Origin: an uncultured Gelidibacter sp.
Lineage (GTDB): Bacteria > Bacteroidota > Bacteroidia > Flavobacteriales > Flavobacteriaceae
Length of the DNA: 64,000 nt
Direction: 5' to 3'
Assembly (NCBI RefSeq): GCF_947500795.1
Contig: NZ_CANMTE010000002.1
Location: forward strand, 248,001 to 312,000
Shown: one piece after another, positions 36,839-45,795 of the stretch
Position numbering within the stretch: the first letter of the stretch is position 1
Layout of the letters: every line of letters starts with the position of its first letter
Notes under the pieces: model-generated
Seen by the model: only the letters and a program-made list of their open reading frames with translations
Databases searched by the model: none
Told to the model about the DNA's origin: nothing
Position numbers and translations under genes: made by a program

Positions 36839-38014
36839 ATGTCTGATAATAATGTTCAAATTTTTGACACCACGCTGAGAGACGGAGAGCAAGTTCCTGG
36901 ATGTAAACTGAATACAAAACAAAAGTTAGTTATTGCAGAGCAACTGGAAAATTTAGGTGTAGATGTTATTGAAGCAGGCTTTCCGGTGTCGAGTCCTGGC
37001 GATTTTAAATCGGTGGAAGAAATTTCAAAACTCATCAAACACACGACGGTTTGCGGATTGACACGAGCGGTTGAAAATGATATCAAAGTTGCTGCGGAAG
37101 CTTTAAAATATGCAAAATATCCGAGAATTCATACGGGTATTGGCACTTCGGCATCACACATCAAATATAAATTCAACAGTAATCAGGATGCCATTTTAGA
37201 GCGCGCTTTTGAAGCTGTTAAATTTGCGAAATCATTTGTTGAAGATGTCGAATTTTATGCTGAAGATGCAGGACGTACAGATAATGAGTTTTTAGCACGT
37301 GTTTGCGAAATGGCCATTAAAGCCGGCGCGACCGTATTGAATATTCCTGATACCACGGGCTATTGCTTGCCAACTGAGTATGGTGCAAAAATCAAATATT
37401 TAAAAGAAAACGTAAAAGGCATTGAAAAGGCAATTTTGTCTTGCCACTGTCATAACGATTTGGGACTGGCAACTGCCAATTCCATTGAAGGGGTGATTAA
37501 TGGCGCCAGACAAATTGAATGTACGATAAATGGTATTGGTGAACGTGCAGGAAACACCGCGCTTGAAGAAGTGGTGATGGTGTTGAAGCAACATCCATAT
37601 CTTAATTTGGATACGAATATTAAGACGCCGCATTTGTATGGCATCAGCCAGTTGGTTTCAGAAAGCATGGGTATTTATACGCAGCCTAATAAAGCCATAG
37701 TGGGCGCTAATGCTTTTGCACACAGTTCCGGAATTCACCAAGACGGGGTGATTAAAAATAGAGCAACCTATGAAATAATTGACCCTAAAGATGTTGGTGT
37801 TACTGAATCGGCTATTGTGTTAACGGCCCGTAGTGGTCGTGCGGCTTTAGCCTACCGAGCCAAAAATGTAGGGTACGAATTGACCAAGTTGCAATTGGAT
37901 GATGTGTATGCCAATTTCTTGCATTTTGCCGATCAGAAAAAGGAAATCAATGACCAAGACATTCATCAGATTATTGAAACGAGTAAAGTATATCAACAAA
38001 TAATTTCGGCTTAA
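36839..38014 (+). CDS. leuA: 2-isopropylmalate synthase, short form
   Basis: Condenses acetyl-CoA with 2-oxoisovalerate, the first step of leucine synthesis. The HMGL-like TIM barrel shows [12 protein letters not shown] (residues 10-21), the metal-binding [13 protein letters not shown] (near 203-215) and [13 protein letters not shown]. The protein has 391 residues, whereas full LeuA proteins have about 510; the C-terminal regulatory dimer domain that binds leucine is missing. Homocitrate or citramalate synthase activity is possible for such short forms, but the leuCDB context argues for LeuA. It is the first gene of a leuA-leuC-leuD-leuB run, 1 bp before leuC. Confidence 0.9.
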   Translation: MSDNNVQIFDTTLRDGEQVPGCKLNTKQKLVIAEQLENLGVDVIEAGFPVSSPGDFKSVEEISKLIKHTTVCGLTRAVENDIKVAAEALKYAKYPRIHTGIGTSASHIKYKFNSNQDAILERAFEAVKFAKSFVEDVEFYAEDAGRTDNEFLARVCEMAIKAGATVLNIPDTTGYCLPTEYGAKIKYLKENVKGIEKAILSCHCHNDLGLATANSIEGVINGARQIECTINGIGERAGNTALEEVVMVLKQHPYLNLDTNIKTPHLYGISQLVSESMGIYTQPNKAIVGANAFAHSSGIHQDGVIKNRATYEIIDPKDVGVTESAIVLTARSGRAALAYRAKNVGYELTKLQLDDVYANFLHFADQKKEINDQDIHQIIETSKVYQQIISA

Positions 38015-38015
38015 G

Positions 38016-39428
38016 ATGGGAAAAACCTTATTTGATAAAGTTTGGGATGCGCATGTGGTTGATACCATTAAAGATGGGCCGCAAATTCTATATATCGATA
38101 AACACCTGATTCATGAAGTAACCAGTCCGCAAGCGTTTAAAGAGCTTGAAGAACGCAATATTCCTGTGTTTAGACCTGACCAAATTGTAGCAACGGCCGA
38201 TCATAATACGCCCACTTTAAATCAGCATTTGCCAATTAAAGATGAATTGTCCAGAAAACAGTTGGAGCAACTCTCTGAAAATTGTAAGAAAAATAATATC
38301 ACCCTTTATGAATTAGGGCATAAATACAATGGCATCGTTCACGTTATGGCGCCAGAATTGGGCATTACCCAACCGGGCATGACCATTGTGTGTGGCGACA
38401 GTCATACCTCAACCCACGGTGCGTTTGGAACCATTGCCTTCGGGATTGGAACCAGTCAAGTAGCGCAAGTTTTTGCGAGCCAGTGTTTACTACTTACAAA
38501 ACCTAAAAGTTTAAGAGTAACCGTCAATGGGAAATTGAAGAATGGGGTGTTGCCAAAGGATGTTATTTTATATATCATCTCTAAAATCGGCACCAATTCT
38601 GGTACGGGCTATTTTTGCGAATATGCGGGAGATGTGTTTGAAAACATGTCTATGGAAGGCCGGATGACGGTTTGTAATATGAGTATTGAAATGGGCGCTC
38701 GTGGCGGTATGATTGCACCTGACGAAACCACTTTTGAGTATGTTAAAGGGCGTGAATTTGCACCTAAAGGTGATGAATTTGATAAGAAAGTAGCCTATTG
38801 GAAAACTTTGCCAACTGATGCTGATGCCACATTTGACAAGGAATACTTTTTTGATGCTGCAGATATTGAACCGATGCTGACTTATGGCACCAATCCAGGA
38901 ATGGGCATCAAAATTTCCGAATCCATTCCAGAAACTAATGATGCATCTTTTGAGAAGGCTTTGGACTACATGAATTTTAAGAAAGGTGAAACCTTAATTG
39001 GCAAACCGATCAATTATGTATTTATAGGCAGTTGTACCAACTCAAGAATTGAAGATTTTAGAATAGCGGCTGATTATATTAAAGGCAAGCAAAAAGCAGC
39101 GAATGTGACCGCTTGGTTAGTGCCAGGAAGTAAACAGGTGGAAGCACAAATTATTGAAGAAGGCTTGAAAACCATTTTTGATGAAGCAGGATTTGAATTG
39201 CGTCAGCCAGGATGTTCTGCGTGTTTGGCTATGAATGATGATAAAATTCCGCAAGGCGAATATTGTGTGTCAACTTCAAACAGGAATTTTGAAGGCAGAC
39301 AAGGTCAAGGCGCACGTACTATTTTAGCGAGTCCTTTAATGGCGGCAGCTACTGCAGTAGAAGGTAAGATTATAGATATTACAAAGCAGTTGCAACACCA
39401 AGTGCGCCACGAATACACGGCGGTTTAA
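38016..39428 (+). CDS. leuC: 3-isopropylmalate dehydratase large subunit
   Basis: Aconitase-family subunit that, with LeuD, isomerises 2- to 3-isopropylmalate. The 4Fe-4S cluster ligands are Cys340 ([11 protein letters not shown]), Cys400 and Cys403 ([12 protein letters not shown]), equivalent to Cys347/407/410 of E. coli LeuC. The substrate region [21 protein letters not shown] (near 130-150) is present. The 470-residue length is canonical. It starts 1 bp after leuA; a 114-bp spacer containing a dispersed repeat separates it from leuD. Confidence 0.96.
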   Translation: MGKTLFDKVWDAHVVDTIKDGPQILYIDKHLIHEVTSPQAFKELEERNIPVFRPDQIVATADHNTPTLNQHLPIKDELSRKQLEQLSENCKKNNITLYELGHKYNGIVHVMAPELGITQPGMTIVCGDSHTSTHGAFGTIAFGIGTSQVAQVFASQCLLLTKPKSLRVTVNGKLKNGVLPKDVILYIISKIGTNSGTGYFCEYAGDVFENMSMEGRMTVCNMSIEMGARGGMIAPDETTFEYVKGREFAPKGDEFDKKVAYWKTLPTDADATFDKEYFFDAADIEPMLTYGTNPGMGIKISESIPETNDASFEKALDYMNFKKGETLIGKPINYVFIGSCTNSRIEDFRIAADYIKGKQKAANVTAWLVPGSKQVEAQIIEEGLKTIFDEAGFELRQPGCSACLAMNDDKIPQGEYCVSTSNRNFEGRQGQGARTILASPLMAAATAVEGKIIDITKQLQHQVRHEYTAV

Positions 39429-39493
39429 AGTGGTGATATTGAATTTGATTAAGATTCGTGAATTAGTGGTAAATAAAATAATAAGAATAAAAG

Positions 39494-39538
39494 AGATACC
39501 CGTTTGAGTTTATCATGAGCGGCGTCGAAAGACAGGCA
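39494..39538 (+). repeat. Dispersed ~45-bp repeat, copy A (upstream of leuD)
   Basis: In the direction of leuD it reads AGATACCCG, then GAGCGGCGTCGAAAGAC, ending 4 bp before the leuD start codon. It aligns with copies at 44698-44740 and 47743-47787, which are likewise in gene orientation and just upstream of start codons. Confidence 0.75.
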
Positions 39539-39542
39539 ATAG

Positions 39543-40130
39543 ATGGAAAAATTTAAAACATTAACCGCAACAGCAATTCCGTTAGACATTGAAAATGTCG
39601 ATACGGATCAAATCATTCCTGCGCGATTTTTAAAAGCCACCAATCGTGAGGGGTTTGGTGAAAACGCCTTTAGAGATTGGCGTTTCCAAAAAGATGGCAC
39701 TGTCAATACCGAGTTTGTGTTGAATCAACCGCAATATGGTGGGCCAATTTTAGTGGCTGGCGATAATTTTGGATGCGGAAGTAGTAGAGAACACGCGGCT
39801 TGGGCATTAACTGATTACGGATTTAAAGTAATTGTGTCCAGCTTTTTTGCAGATATTTTTAAAGGAAATGCATTGAATAACGGCTTGCTGCCAGTTCAGG
39901 TGACTCCTGAATTTTTAAAGGAATTAATGACCGCAATTAAGGCGAATCCGCCAACAAAAATCACGGTCGATTTAGTAGCGCAAACCATCGGGATTGAAGG
40001 TTCAGATCATGTTGAGCCTTTTGAGATTGATGCCTACAAAAAAACGTGTATGATCAATGGGTATGATGATATTGATTATTTGTTGAGTAAAAAAGACACC
40101 ATAGAACAGTTTGAAAAAACGCTTATTTAA
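39543..40130 (+). CDS. leuD: 3-isopropylmalate dehydratase small subunit
   Basis: Swivel-domain subunit of isopropylmalate isomerase. It carries [12 protein letters not shown] (near 20-31), [14 protein letters not shown] (near 78-91, the active-site loop) and [16 protein letters not shown]. The 195-residue length is usual. The start codon at 39543 follows the dispersed repeat copy A by 4 bp, so the ribosome-binding region is formed partly by repeat sequence. Confidence 0.95.
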   Translation: MEKFKTLTATAIPLDIENVDTDQIIPARFLKATNREGFGENAFRDWRFQKDGTVNTEFVLNQPQYGGPILVAGDNFGCGSSREHAAWALTDYGFKVIVSSFFADIFKGNALNNGLLPVQVTPEFLKELMTAIKANPPTKITVDLVAQTIGIEGSDHVEPFEIDAYKKTCMINGYDDIDYLLSKKDTIEQFEKTLI

Positions 40131-40182
40131 GCACCATAATAACTAAAACACGAAGGCCATTAAGTCGTCTTCACCACACTAT

Positions 40183-41301
40183 ATGAAATTAAAAATAGCA
40201 GTATTGCCAGGAGATGGCGTAGGACCAGAGGTAACCGCTCAGGCTGTTAAAGTTTTGAAAGCGATTGCCCAAGAATTTGACCATTCATTTCAATTTAAAT
40301 ATGCGCCTGTAGGTGCCGTAGCAATTGATGAAACTGGAGATTCATTGCCAAAAAAGACGCTCGATTTATGTAAAAATTCAGATGCTATTTTATTTGGCGC
40401 TATTGGAGATCCTAAATATGATAATAATCCGGCAGCAAAAGTGCGCCCAGAACAAGGCTTACTGAAGTTGCGTAAAGAATTGGGCTTGTTTGCGAATATC
40501 AGACCGGTAAAAGCTTATGACACGCTTTTGGATAAATCGCCACTAAAAAAACAATTTATAAAAGGCACTGATATTTGCATTTATAGAGAGTTGACCGGAG
40601 GTATTTATTTTGGTGAAAAAACGCTCAGTGAAGATGGCAACACGGCATCAGATTTATGTGTGTATTCACGTGCAGAAATTGAGCGTATTACTCATTTGGC
40701 ATTCAAAGCAGCACAATCTCGTAAACGTAAGGTGACTTTAGTTGATAAAGCCAATGTGTTAGAATCGTCGCGGTTATGGCGCAAAGTGGTGACCGAAGTA
40801 TCGCAAGATTATAAAGATGTGAAGTTGGACTATTTATTTGTTGATAATGCCGCCATGCAAATCATTCTAAACCCAAAACAATTTGACGTCATTCTTACAG
40901 AAAATATGTTTGGCGACATCATTAGCGACGAGGCAAGCGTTATTGGAGGTTCTATCGGACTTTTAGCCTCTGCGTCAGTTGGTGATTACTTCGCCATGTT
41001 TGAACCGATCCACGGTTCTTATCCGCAGGCAAAAGATTTAGGCATCGCCAACCCGATTGCTTCCATTTTATCAGCAGCGATGTTGTTAGATCATTTTGAA
41101 CTTTTTGAAGAAGCAGAATTGATCAGGGAAGGGGTAGAGAAATCGTTGAAATTGAACATTACCACACCAGAATTGAACAGCAAATTCAATCATATAACTA
41201 CAACCAAAGTGGGTGATTTTATTGAGGATTTCATCAATAATCCGAAAGATACCAACATGAATTTTACAAACATTCACTTGGGACAATCTACTATTATTTA
41301 A
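40183..41301 (+). CDS. leuB: 3-isopropylmalate dehydrogenase
   Basis: NAD-dependent oxidative decarboxylase of leucine synthesis. Features: LPGDGVGPEV (residues 7-16), FGAIGDPKYD (near 70), the metal-binding Asp residues in ENMFGDIISDEASVIGGS (near 246-263) and ASASVGDYFAMFEPIHGSYP (near 266-285). The 372-residue length is normal, with a short extra C-terminal tail. It is the last gene of the leu run, with a strong terminator 39 bp after its stop. Confidence 0.95.
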   Translation: MKLKIAVLPGDGVGPEVTAQAVKVLKAIAQEFDHSFQFKYAPVGAVAIDETGDSLPKKTLDLCKNSDAILFGAIGDPKYDNNPAAKVRPEQGLLKLRKELGLFANIRPVKAYDTLLDKSPLKKQFIKGTDICIYRELTGGIYFGEKTLSEDGNTASDLCVYSRAEIERITHLAFKAAQSRKRKVTLVDKANVLESSRLWRKVVTEVSQDYKDVKLDYLFVDNAAMQIILNPKQFDVILTENMFGDIISDEASVIGGSIGLLASASVGDYFAMFEPIHGSYPQAKDLGIANPIASILSAAMLLDHFELFEEAELIREGVEKSLKLNITTPELNSKFNHITTTKVGDFIEDFINNPKDTNMNFTNIHLGQSTII

Positions 41302-41340
41302 GTTAATATTGTTAGTCGGATTTTTAATAGTAGCACAGTA

Positions 41341-41367
41341 GAAAAGCATCCGTGAAGGATGCTTTTC
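41341..41367 (+). terminator. Intrinsic terminator after leuB
   Basis: An 11-bp perfect stem (GAAAAGCATCC with its complement), loop GTGAA and a T4 run inside the stem end, between convergent leuB and argH. Confidence 0.85.
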
Positions 41368-41422
41368 GTTGTTTATAGGTTGATTTAATTTTTAATTTAA
41401 GGGTCTGAAAACGAAAACTATA

Positions 41423-42700
41423 TTACAGCTTTGGAAACTTCGCTTTAATCTCCTCTAAACACAAATTCCCCATACTGCCCACATGCGAATGTGCCTTAGA
41501 CGTATCCGGCGTATAAGTACCTTCCTGTACCTGTTTGCCAATAATTTGATACGCTTCACGGAAACTCATCCCACCTTCTACCAAGGTGTTGATATTATCT
41601 ACCGTGAATAAATACTGGTATTTAGCATCATTTAAATCGATATCCTTGACCTCAATTTGCTGAATGGCATAGTTGAAAATATCCAAAATATCCTTGACAT
41701 CATTAATGGCAAGAATCATATTCTCTTTCAACAATTGATAATCACGGTGGTAGCCACTCGGAAGGTTATTGGTAATCAACACCATCTCGGTTTGTAAAGC
41801 TTGAATTTTATTACATTTTCCACGAATCAACTCAAACACATCAGGATTCTTTTTATGAGGCATAATACTACTTCCTGTAGTCAATTCATCCGGGAAGGTA
41901 ATAAACCCAAAATTTTGGCTCATATAAAGGCAAATGTCCATGGCAAAACGCGCCATAGTATTACACAAACCTCCTAAAGTCATCGCAATGGTACGTTCAC
42001 TTTTTCCACGCGCCATTTGAGCGGCCACAACATTATATTTCAAGGTGGCGAACTGCATTTCTTTAGTGGTCAATTCTCGGTCAATACCAAAAGAACTGCC
42101 GTAACCCGCTGCAGAACCTAACGGATTTTGATCCACTGTTTTTAAGGCCGCATTGAGTAAATACACGTCGTCCACAAGCAATTCCGCATAGGCAGAAAAC
42201 CATAAACCAAAGGAAGAAGGCATGGCCACTTGTAAATGCGTATATCCAGGAAGTAGCGCTTTTTTATGGGTTTCGGCCAAGTTCAACAAGGTGTTGAAAA
42301 ACACTTCAGTTTTCTCGTGAATAATTCCAAGATTTTCTTTGTAGAACAACTGTAAGGCTACTAAAACTTGATCATTTCGAGAACGCGCCGTATGGATTTT
42401 CTTACCTACTTCACCTAATGTTTTGGTCAATTCAAACTCGATTTTAGAATGCACATCTTCAAACTGCGCGTCAATGGTAAACGTGCCGTCTTCAATTTGC
42501 TGTGCTAAAGTTTCTAAGCCACCTTGCAATTGGACCAATTCATCTTCAGATAATATGCCAATGGACTGCAACATTTTGGCGTGCGCCAAAGAAGCCTGCA
42601 CATCATATTTAGCAATATGTAAATCAATTTCCCTATCGTTACCAACGGTGAATTGTTCTATTTTTTTGTCAATACTTATTCCTTTATCCCAGAGTTTCAT
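41423..42700 (-). CDS. argH: Argininosuccinate lyase
   Basis: Last step of arginine synthesis: cleaves argininosuccinate to arginine and fumarate. Family motifs are ARSRNDQVLVALQLF (near 105), PGYTHLQVAMPSSFGLW and the signature GSSIMPHKKNPD (near 270-281). I place the start at 42700 (MKLWDKGISIDKKIEQF, matching the family N-terminus). The frame is open 13 codons further upstream, but those codons are REP-like repeat sequence. It is the promoter-distal gene of the arg cluster, 159 bp from argE'. Confidence 0.94.
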   Translation of the reverse strand: MKLWDKGISIDKKIEQFTVGNDREIDLHIAKYDVQASLAHAKMLQSIGILSEDELVQLQGGLETLAQQIEDGTFTIDAQFEDVHSKIEFELTKTLGEVGKKIHTARSRNDQVLVALQLFYKENLGIIHEKTEVFFNTLLNLAETHKKALLPGYTHLQVAMPSSFGLWFSAYAELLVDDVYLLNAALKTVDQNPLGSAAGYGSSFGIDRELTTKEMQFATLKYNVVAAQMARGKSERTIAMTLGGLCNTMARFAMDICLYMSQNFGFITFPDELTTGSSIMPHKKNPDVFELIRGKCNKIQALQTEMVLITNNLPSGYHRDYQLLKENMILAINDVKDILDIFNYAIQQIEVKDIDLNDAKYQYLFTVDNINTLVEGGMSFREAYQIIGKQVQEGTYTPDTSKAHSHVGSMGNLCLEEIKAKFPKL

Positions 42701-42705
42701 AATAG

Positions 42706-42733
42706 TCCTGCGAAGGCAGGAATCGCTTCCCGC
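42706..42733 (-). repeat. REP-like palindrome upstream of argH
   Basis: TCCTGCGAAGGCAGGA (42706-42721) is a 6-bp hairpin. Its complement TCCTGCCTTCGCAGGA matches the 25.2-kb element with a paired C:G to T:A change. The adjoining GGCAGGAATCGCTTCCCGC (42715-42733) matches the palindrome upstream of ilvA at 53877. It lies 5 bp upstream of the argH start. Confidence 0.7.
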
Positions 42734-42762
42734 TTTCATTTTTATTAATTAATTTTCATTTT

Positions 42763-42810
42763 GAACCAAGACTTCAATTGTAGTCCATATCAAGTCTTGA
42801 TTCTTGGTTC
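42763..42810. repeat. Inverted repeat in the argE'-argH spacer
   Basis: GAACCAAGA (42763-42771) and TCTTGGTTC (42802-42810) are perfect 9-bp inverted arms around a 30-bp centre that also contains partial complementarity (AAGACTTCAA/TCAAGTCTT). It may be an mRNA hairpin or a REP-like element. Confidence 0.55.
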
Positions 42811-42859
42811 TTTGATCTCAAAAATTTCTTAATTCTAACATCTCAATACTTAATTCTAC

Positions 42860-43921
42860 TTATAAAATCTGTTCCAACAACCTCACATACAACCCAATCC
42901 CATCCTCAATCTCACGAATATAAATAAATTCGTCAGCAGAATGTGATCTCGTGCTATCGCCAGGGCCTAGTTTTAACGACGGACAAGTTAAGGTTGCCTG
43001 ATCTGAAAGCGTTGGTGAGCCGTAGGTGGATCTTCCTAAAGCGATTCCAGCCTTTACCAATGCATGATCTTCAGGAATGGACGACGAGTTTAATCGTAAA
43101 CTTCTAGGGATGATGCTACTGCACGGCGATTCTTTTTGTAGAATTTCCACAATTTCAGCATTAGTATAGCAATCATTCACCCGCACATCAACCACCAAAT
43201 CCACTTCCGCAGGCACGGCATTGTGTTGCTTCCCGGCATTAATTTGGGAAACCGTCATTTTAACTTCTCCTAAAGTAGCAGAAACCTTATCAAATTTATA
43301 GTTTCTAAACCATTGTAAAACTTCAATCGTATTATAAATGGCGTTATCATCATTAAGATGCGCGGCATGACTTGGCGTGCCTTTCACTTTGGCGTCAAAC
43401 ACCACCAGCCCTTTTTCAGCAATAGCTAGCTGCATTAAGGTGGGTTCGCCCACAATAGCCACATCAATATGAGGAATAACCGCCAACATGCTATTAAGTC
43501 CATTAGGGCCGCTGCTTTCTTCTTCTGCAGATGCTACAAGAACTAAGTTATAGTTCAGGTTGGGACGCTCATAAAAATAGGTGAACGTCGCTATTAGCGA
43601 TACCAAACAGCCTCCAGCGTCATTGCTACCTAACCCAAACAGTTTTCCATCTTCCACAATCGCTTTAAAAGGATCTTTAGTGTATGCGGTATTTGGTTTT
43701 ACCGTGTCGTGGTGCGAATTGAGCAATAAGGTCGGTTTGGAAGCGTCAAAATACTTATTAGTGGCCCAAACGTTGTTTTTGGTTCGTGTGTAAGGAATAG
43801 CTCGTTTCTCAAACCATTGCTCAATCAGCAAAGCTGTTTCATCTTCTTCAGAGGAGAAAGATGGTGTTTCGATTAACTTTTTAAGCAGCGCAATGGCATC
43901 TGTGGTCAGTTTTTCTATCAT
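42860..43921 (-). CDS. M20-family deacylase of arginine synthesis (ArgE'-type)
   Basis: Zinc-dependent amidohydrolase that removes the N-acyl group. Family motifs: LLNSHHDTVKP (near 67-77; first His ligand), GLGSNDAGGCL (near 95-105; bridging Asp), ASAEEESSGPNG (near 130; catalytic Glu pair), GEPT, and GTPSHAAH in the dimerisation lid domain. The 353-residue length suits the family. Since the cluster has an ArgF'-type transcarbamylase, the substrate is predicted to be N-acylcitrulline (succinyl- or acetylcitrulline) rather than N-acetylornithine. Its start overlaps the argB stop by 4 bp. Confidence 0.87.
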   Translation of the reverse strand: MIEKLTTDAIALLKKLIETPSFSSEEDETALLIEQWFEKRAIPYTRTKNNVWATNKYFDASKPTLLLNSHHDTVKPNTAYTKDPFKAIVEDGKLFGLGSNDAGGCLVSLIATFTYFYERPNLNYNLVLVASAEEESSGPNGLNSMLAVIPHIDVAIVGEPTLMQLAIAEKGLVVFDAKVKGTPSHAAHLNDDNAIYNTIEVLQWFRNYKFDKVSATLGEVKMTVSQINAGKQHNAVPAEVDLVVDVRVNDCYTNAEIVEILQKESPCSSIIPRSLRLNSSSIPEDHALVKAGIALGRSTYGSPTLSDQATLTCPSLKLGPGDSTRSHSADEFIYIREIEDGIGLYVRLLEQIL

Positions 43922-44694
43922 TTGGTAATGGTTGTAAAATTTGCAGTGGCGTCAAACAACATTTCTGGTTTGCCAATACACACTTTATGAACATTCTTTT
44001 CGACCGCATGAATGCAATTATTCAATTTTGGTAGCATGCCGTCAACGATGATTTTATCATCAATTAACCCTTGATAGGTTTGTGTCGTTATTTCTTTTAT
44101 GACTGAAGATTCATCCGTAATGTCTCTCATGACCCCGTTTTTCTCAAAGCAATAGTACAATTCGGTTTGATATTGGTCCGCAAAACCAATAGCCAATTCT
44201 GAGGCGATGGTATCGGCATTTGTATTTAAAAGTTGGCCTTTTTTATCGTGGGTTAGTGCACAAAATACCGGTGTTACCTTATGGTCTAACAACACTTGTA
44301 GAATTTTGGTGTTTACTTTTTCAACATCGCCCACAAAGCCGAAATCCGTAGTTTTTACAGGACGTTTTTTAGAACGAATGGTATTCCCATCTGCACCCGA
44401 AAACCCAATCGCATTACAGTTTTTAGACTGCAATTGCGCCACAATGTTTTTGTTGATTTTCCCCGCATATACCATGGTGATGAGGTCTAATGTGGCTTGA
44501 TCGGTAATGCGTCGGCCGTCAATCATCTTCACTTCAAGACCCAGTTGATTGGCGAGTTGGGTTGCTAATTTTCCGCCGCCATGAATCAGTAGTTTTGGCG
44601 ATTCAATAGCTGCAAAAGCCTCTAAAAAAGAAGCTAGTGCCGCGTCATTATCGATGATATTGCCGCCTATTTTTATGATTTTTAATGTTTTCAT
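43918..44694 (-). CDS. argB: N-acyl-L-glutamate kinase
   Basis: Phosphorylates N-acylglutamate in the second step of arginine synthesis. The amino-acid-kinase fold shows KIIKIGGNIIDNDAALASFL from residue 5, LLIHGGGKLATQLANQLGL (near 40-58) and GFSGADGNTIRSKK. The start is set at 44694 (MKTLKIIKIGG); the frame is open 10 codons further upstream, but those codons derive from dispersed repeat copy B and extend beyond the family N-terminus. From this start the protein has 258 residues. It overlaps the downstream deacylase by 4 bp. The natural substrate may be succinylglutamate. Confidence 0.93.
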   Translation of the reverse strand: MKTLKIIKIGGNIIDNDAALASFLEAFAAIESPKLLIHGGGKLATQLANQLGLEVKMIDGRRITDQATLDLITMVYAGKINKNIVAQLQSKNCNAIGFSGADGNTIRSKKRPVKTTDFGFVGDVEKVNTKILQVLLDHKVTPVFCALTHDKKGQLLNTNADTIASELAIGFADQYQTELYYCFEKNGVMRDITDESSVIKEITTQTYQGLIDDKIIVDGMLPKLNNCIHAVEKNVHKVCIGKPEMLFDATANFTTITK

Positions 44695-44697
44695 GCC

Positions 44698-44740
44698 ATG
44701 CCCGTGTCTTTCGACTTCGCTCAAGATGACTCCCGAACGT
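44698..44740 (-). repeat. Dispersed ~45-bp repeat, copy B (upstream of argB)
   Basis: In argB orientation it contains TTGAGCGAAGTCGAAAGAC and ends 3 bp before the corrected argB start codon. It aligns with copies A (39494) and C (47743), sharing the core CG(G/A)(C/A)GTCGAAA. Confidence 0.75.
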
Positions 44741-44753
44741 ATTTTTTTGTTTA

Positions 44754-44785
44754 AGACCTTATGGTTTTGGAAACCTATAAGGTCT
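44754..44785. repeat. Palindrome in the argF'-argB spacer
   Basis: AGACCTTATGGTTT and AAACCTATAAGGTCT pair over 14 bp with one bulged base and a 3-nt loop. It starts 8 bp past the argF' stop codon. It is related to the palindrome at 45759 by paired substitutions. Confidence 0.7.
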
Positions 44786-44792
44786 CTATAGA

Positions 44793-45728
44793 TTATAAAT
44801 TCTCCAATATATTTTTCAACACTACTTGCGCTGCAAAGGTTCTATTATTGGCTTGATTGATGACCACAGATTGATCGCCATCCAAAACCGCATCCTCTAC
44901 CACCACATTTCGTCTTACCGGTAAGCAGTGCATAAACTTAGCGTTGCCCAATTTTTCTTGGGTCATCATCCACTTCGGATCTTCGTTTAAGACCTTACCA
45001 TAATCTTTATAATTGCTCCAGTTTTTCACATAGACAAAATCGGCATCTTTTAGTGCGTCTTCCTGATTGTGATTAATTGGCGTGTTTTTGGTGATGTTGG
45101 CATCAAGTTCATAACCTTCTGGATGGGTGATTGTCAAATCTACATCCATAGTTTGCATCATTTCCACAAACGAATTTGCAACAGCCTGAGGCAACGCTTT
45201 TGGATGTGGCGCCCAAGACAACACCACTTTAGGTTTACGGGTCTCAGAAAGCTCGGTAATAGTTATAGCGTCTGCCAAAGCTTGCAACGGATGTGCGGTG
45301 GCACTTTCCATATTAACGATTGGCACTGTGGCGTATTTCATAAAACTGTTAAGGATGAATTCTGAAGCGTCCTTTTCTTTGTCCGTAAGGCTAGGGAAGG
45401 CGCGCACCGCGATAATATCCGCATACTGCGAAATGACTTGCGCAGCCTCCTTGATGTGTTCTGAACTTCCGGCATTCATAATGCTGCCATCTTCAAATTC
45501 AATATTCCAAGCGTCGTTAACGTTCAAAATACTCACATGCATTCCTAAGTTACGTGCTGCTTTTTCAGTACTTAATCGGGTTCTTAAACTCGAGTTGAAG
45601 AACAACATGACTAAGGTTTTATGTTTTCCTAATTCTAAAAATTCTAAAGGTTGCATTTTGAGTAAAATCGCCTCCTTAATCGTCTCTGATAGGTTGGAAA
45701 TATCTTTTATTTCGGTGTATTTTTTCAT
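44793..45728 (-). CDS. argF': N-acylornithine carbamoyltransferase (SOTCase-like ArgF')
   Basis: Transfers the carbamoyl group to N-acylornithine, giving N-acylcitrulline. The carbamoyl-phosphate motif is SSLRTR (residues 46-51) and HCLPVRRN lies near 270. It differs from true ornithine transcarbamylases and resembles Bacteroides fragilis N-succinylornithine transcarbamylase throughout (MKKYTEI start, ELGKHKTLVMLFFNSSLRTRLST, SWAPHPKALPQAVANSF). At the position that sets acyl specificity (Pro90 in B. fragilis, Glu92 in Xanthomonas AOTCase) this protein has Ser89, in GSSEH. Start chosen at 45728 to match the family; six upstream codons are open. Confidence 0.9.
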   Translation of the reverse strand: MKKYTEIKDISNLSETIKEAILLKMQPLEFLELGKHKTLVMLFFNSSLRTRLSTEKAARNLGMHVSILNVNDAWNIEFEDGSIMNAGSSEHIKEAAQVISQYADIIAVRAFPSLTDKEKDASEFILNSFMKYATVPIVNMESATAHPLQALADAITITELSETRKPKVVLSWAPHPKALPQAVANSFVEMMQTMDVDLTITHPEGYELDANITKNTPINHNQEDALKDADFVYVKNWSNYKDYGKVLNEDPKWMMTQEKLGNAKFMHCLPVRRNVVVEDAVLDGDQSVVINQANNRTFAAQVVLKNILENL

Positions 45729-45758
45729 CAAAAATTTATTTTTCAATTATGTTTTCTT

Positions 45759-45791
45759 AAACCTCACAGGTTTTGAAAACCTGTGAGGTTT
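45759..45791. repeat. 33-bp near-perfect palindrome in the argD-argF' spacer
   Basis: AAACCTCACAGGTTTT and AAAACCTGTGAGGTTT are perfect 16-bp inverted arms separated by a single G. It lies 4 bp past the argD stop codon and lacks a T tail on the minus strand, so it is more likely a REP-like element or mRNA-stabilising hairpin than a terminator. Confidence 0.85.
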
Positions 45792-45795
45792 GAAA

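Noticed and set aside
45298-45786. 162-codon plus-strand ORF opposite argF'
   Set aside because: Antisense to argF', which has full family similarity; the end is made of the palindrome.
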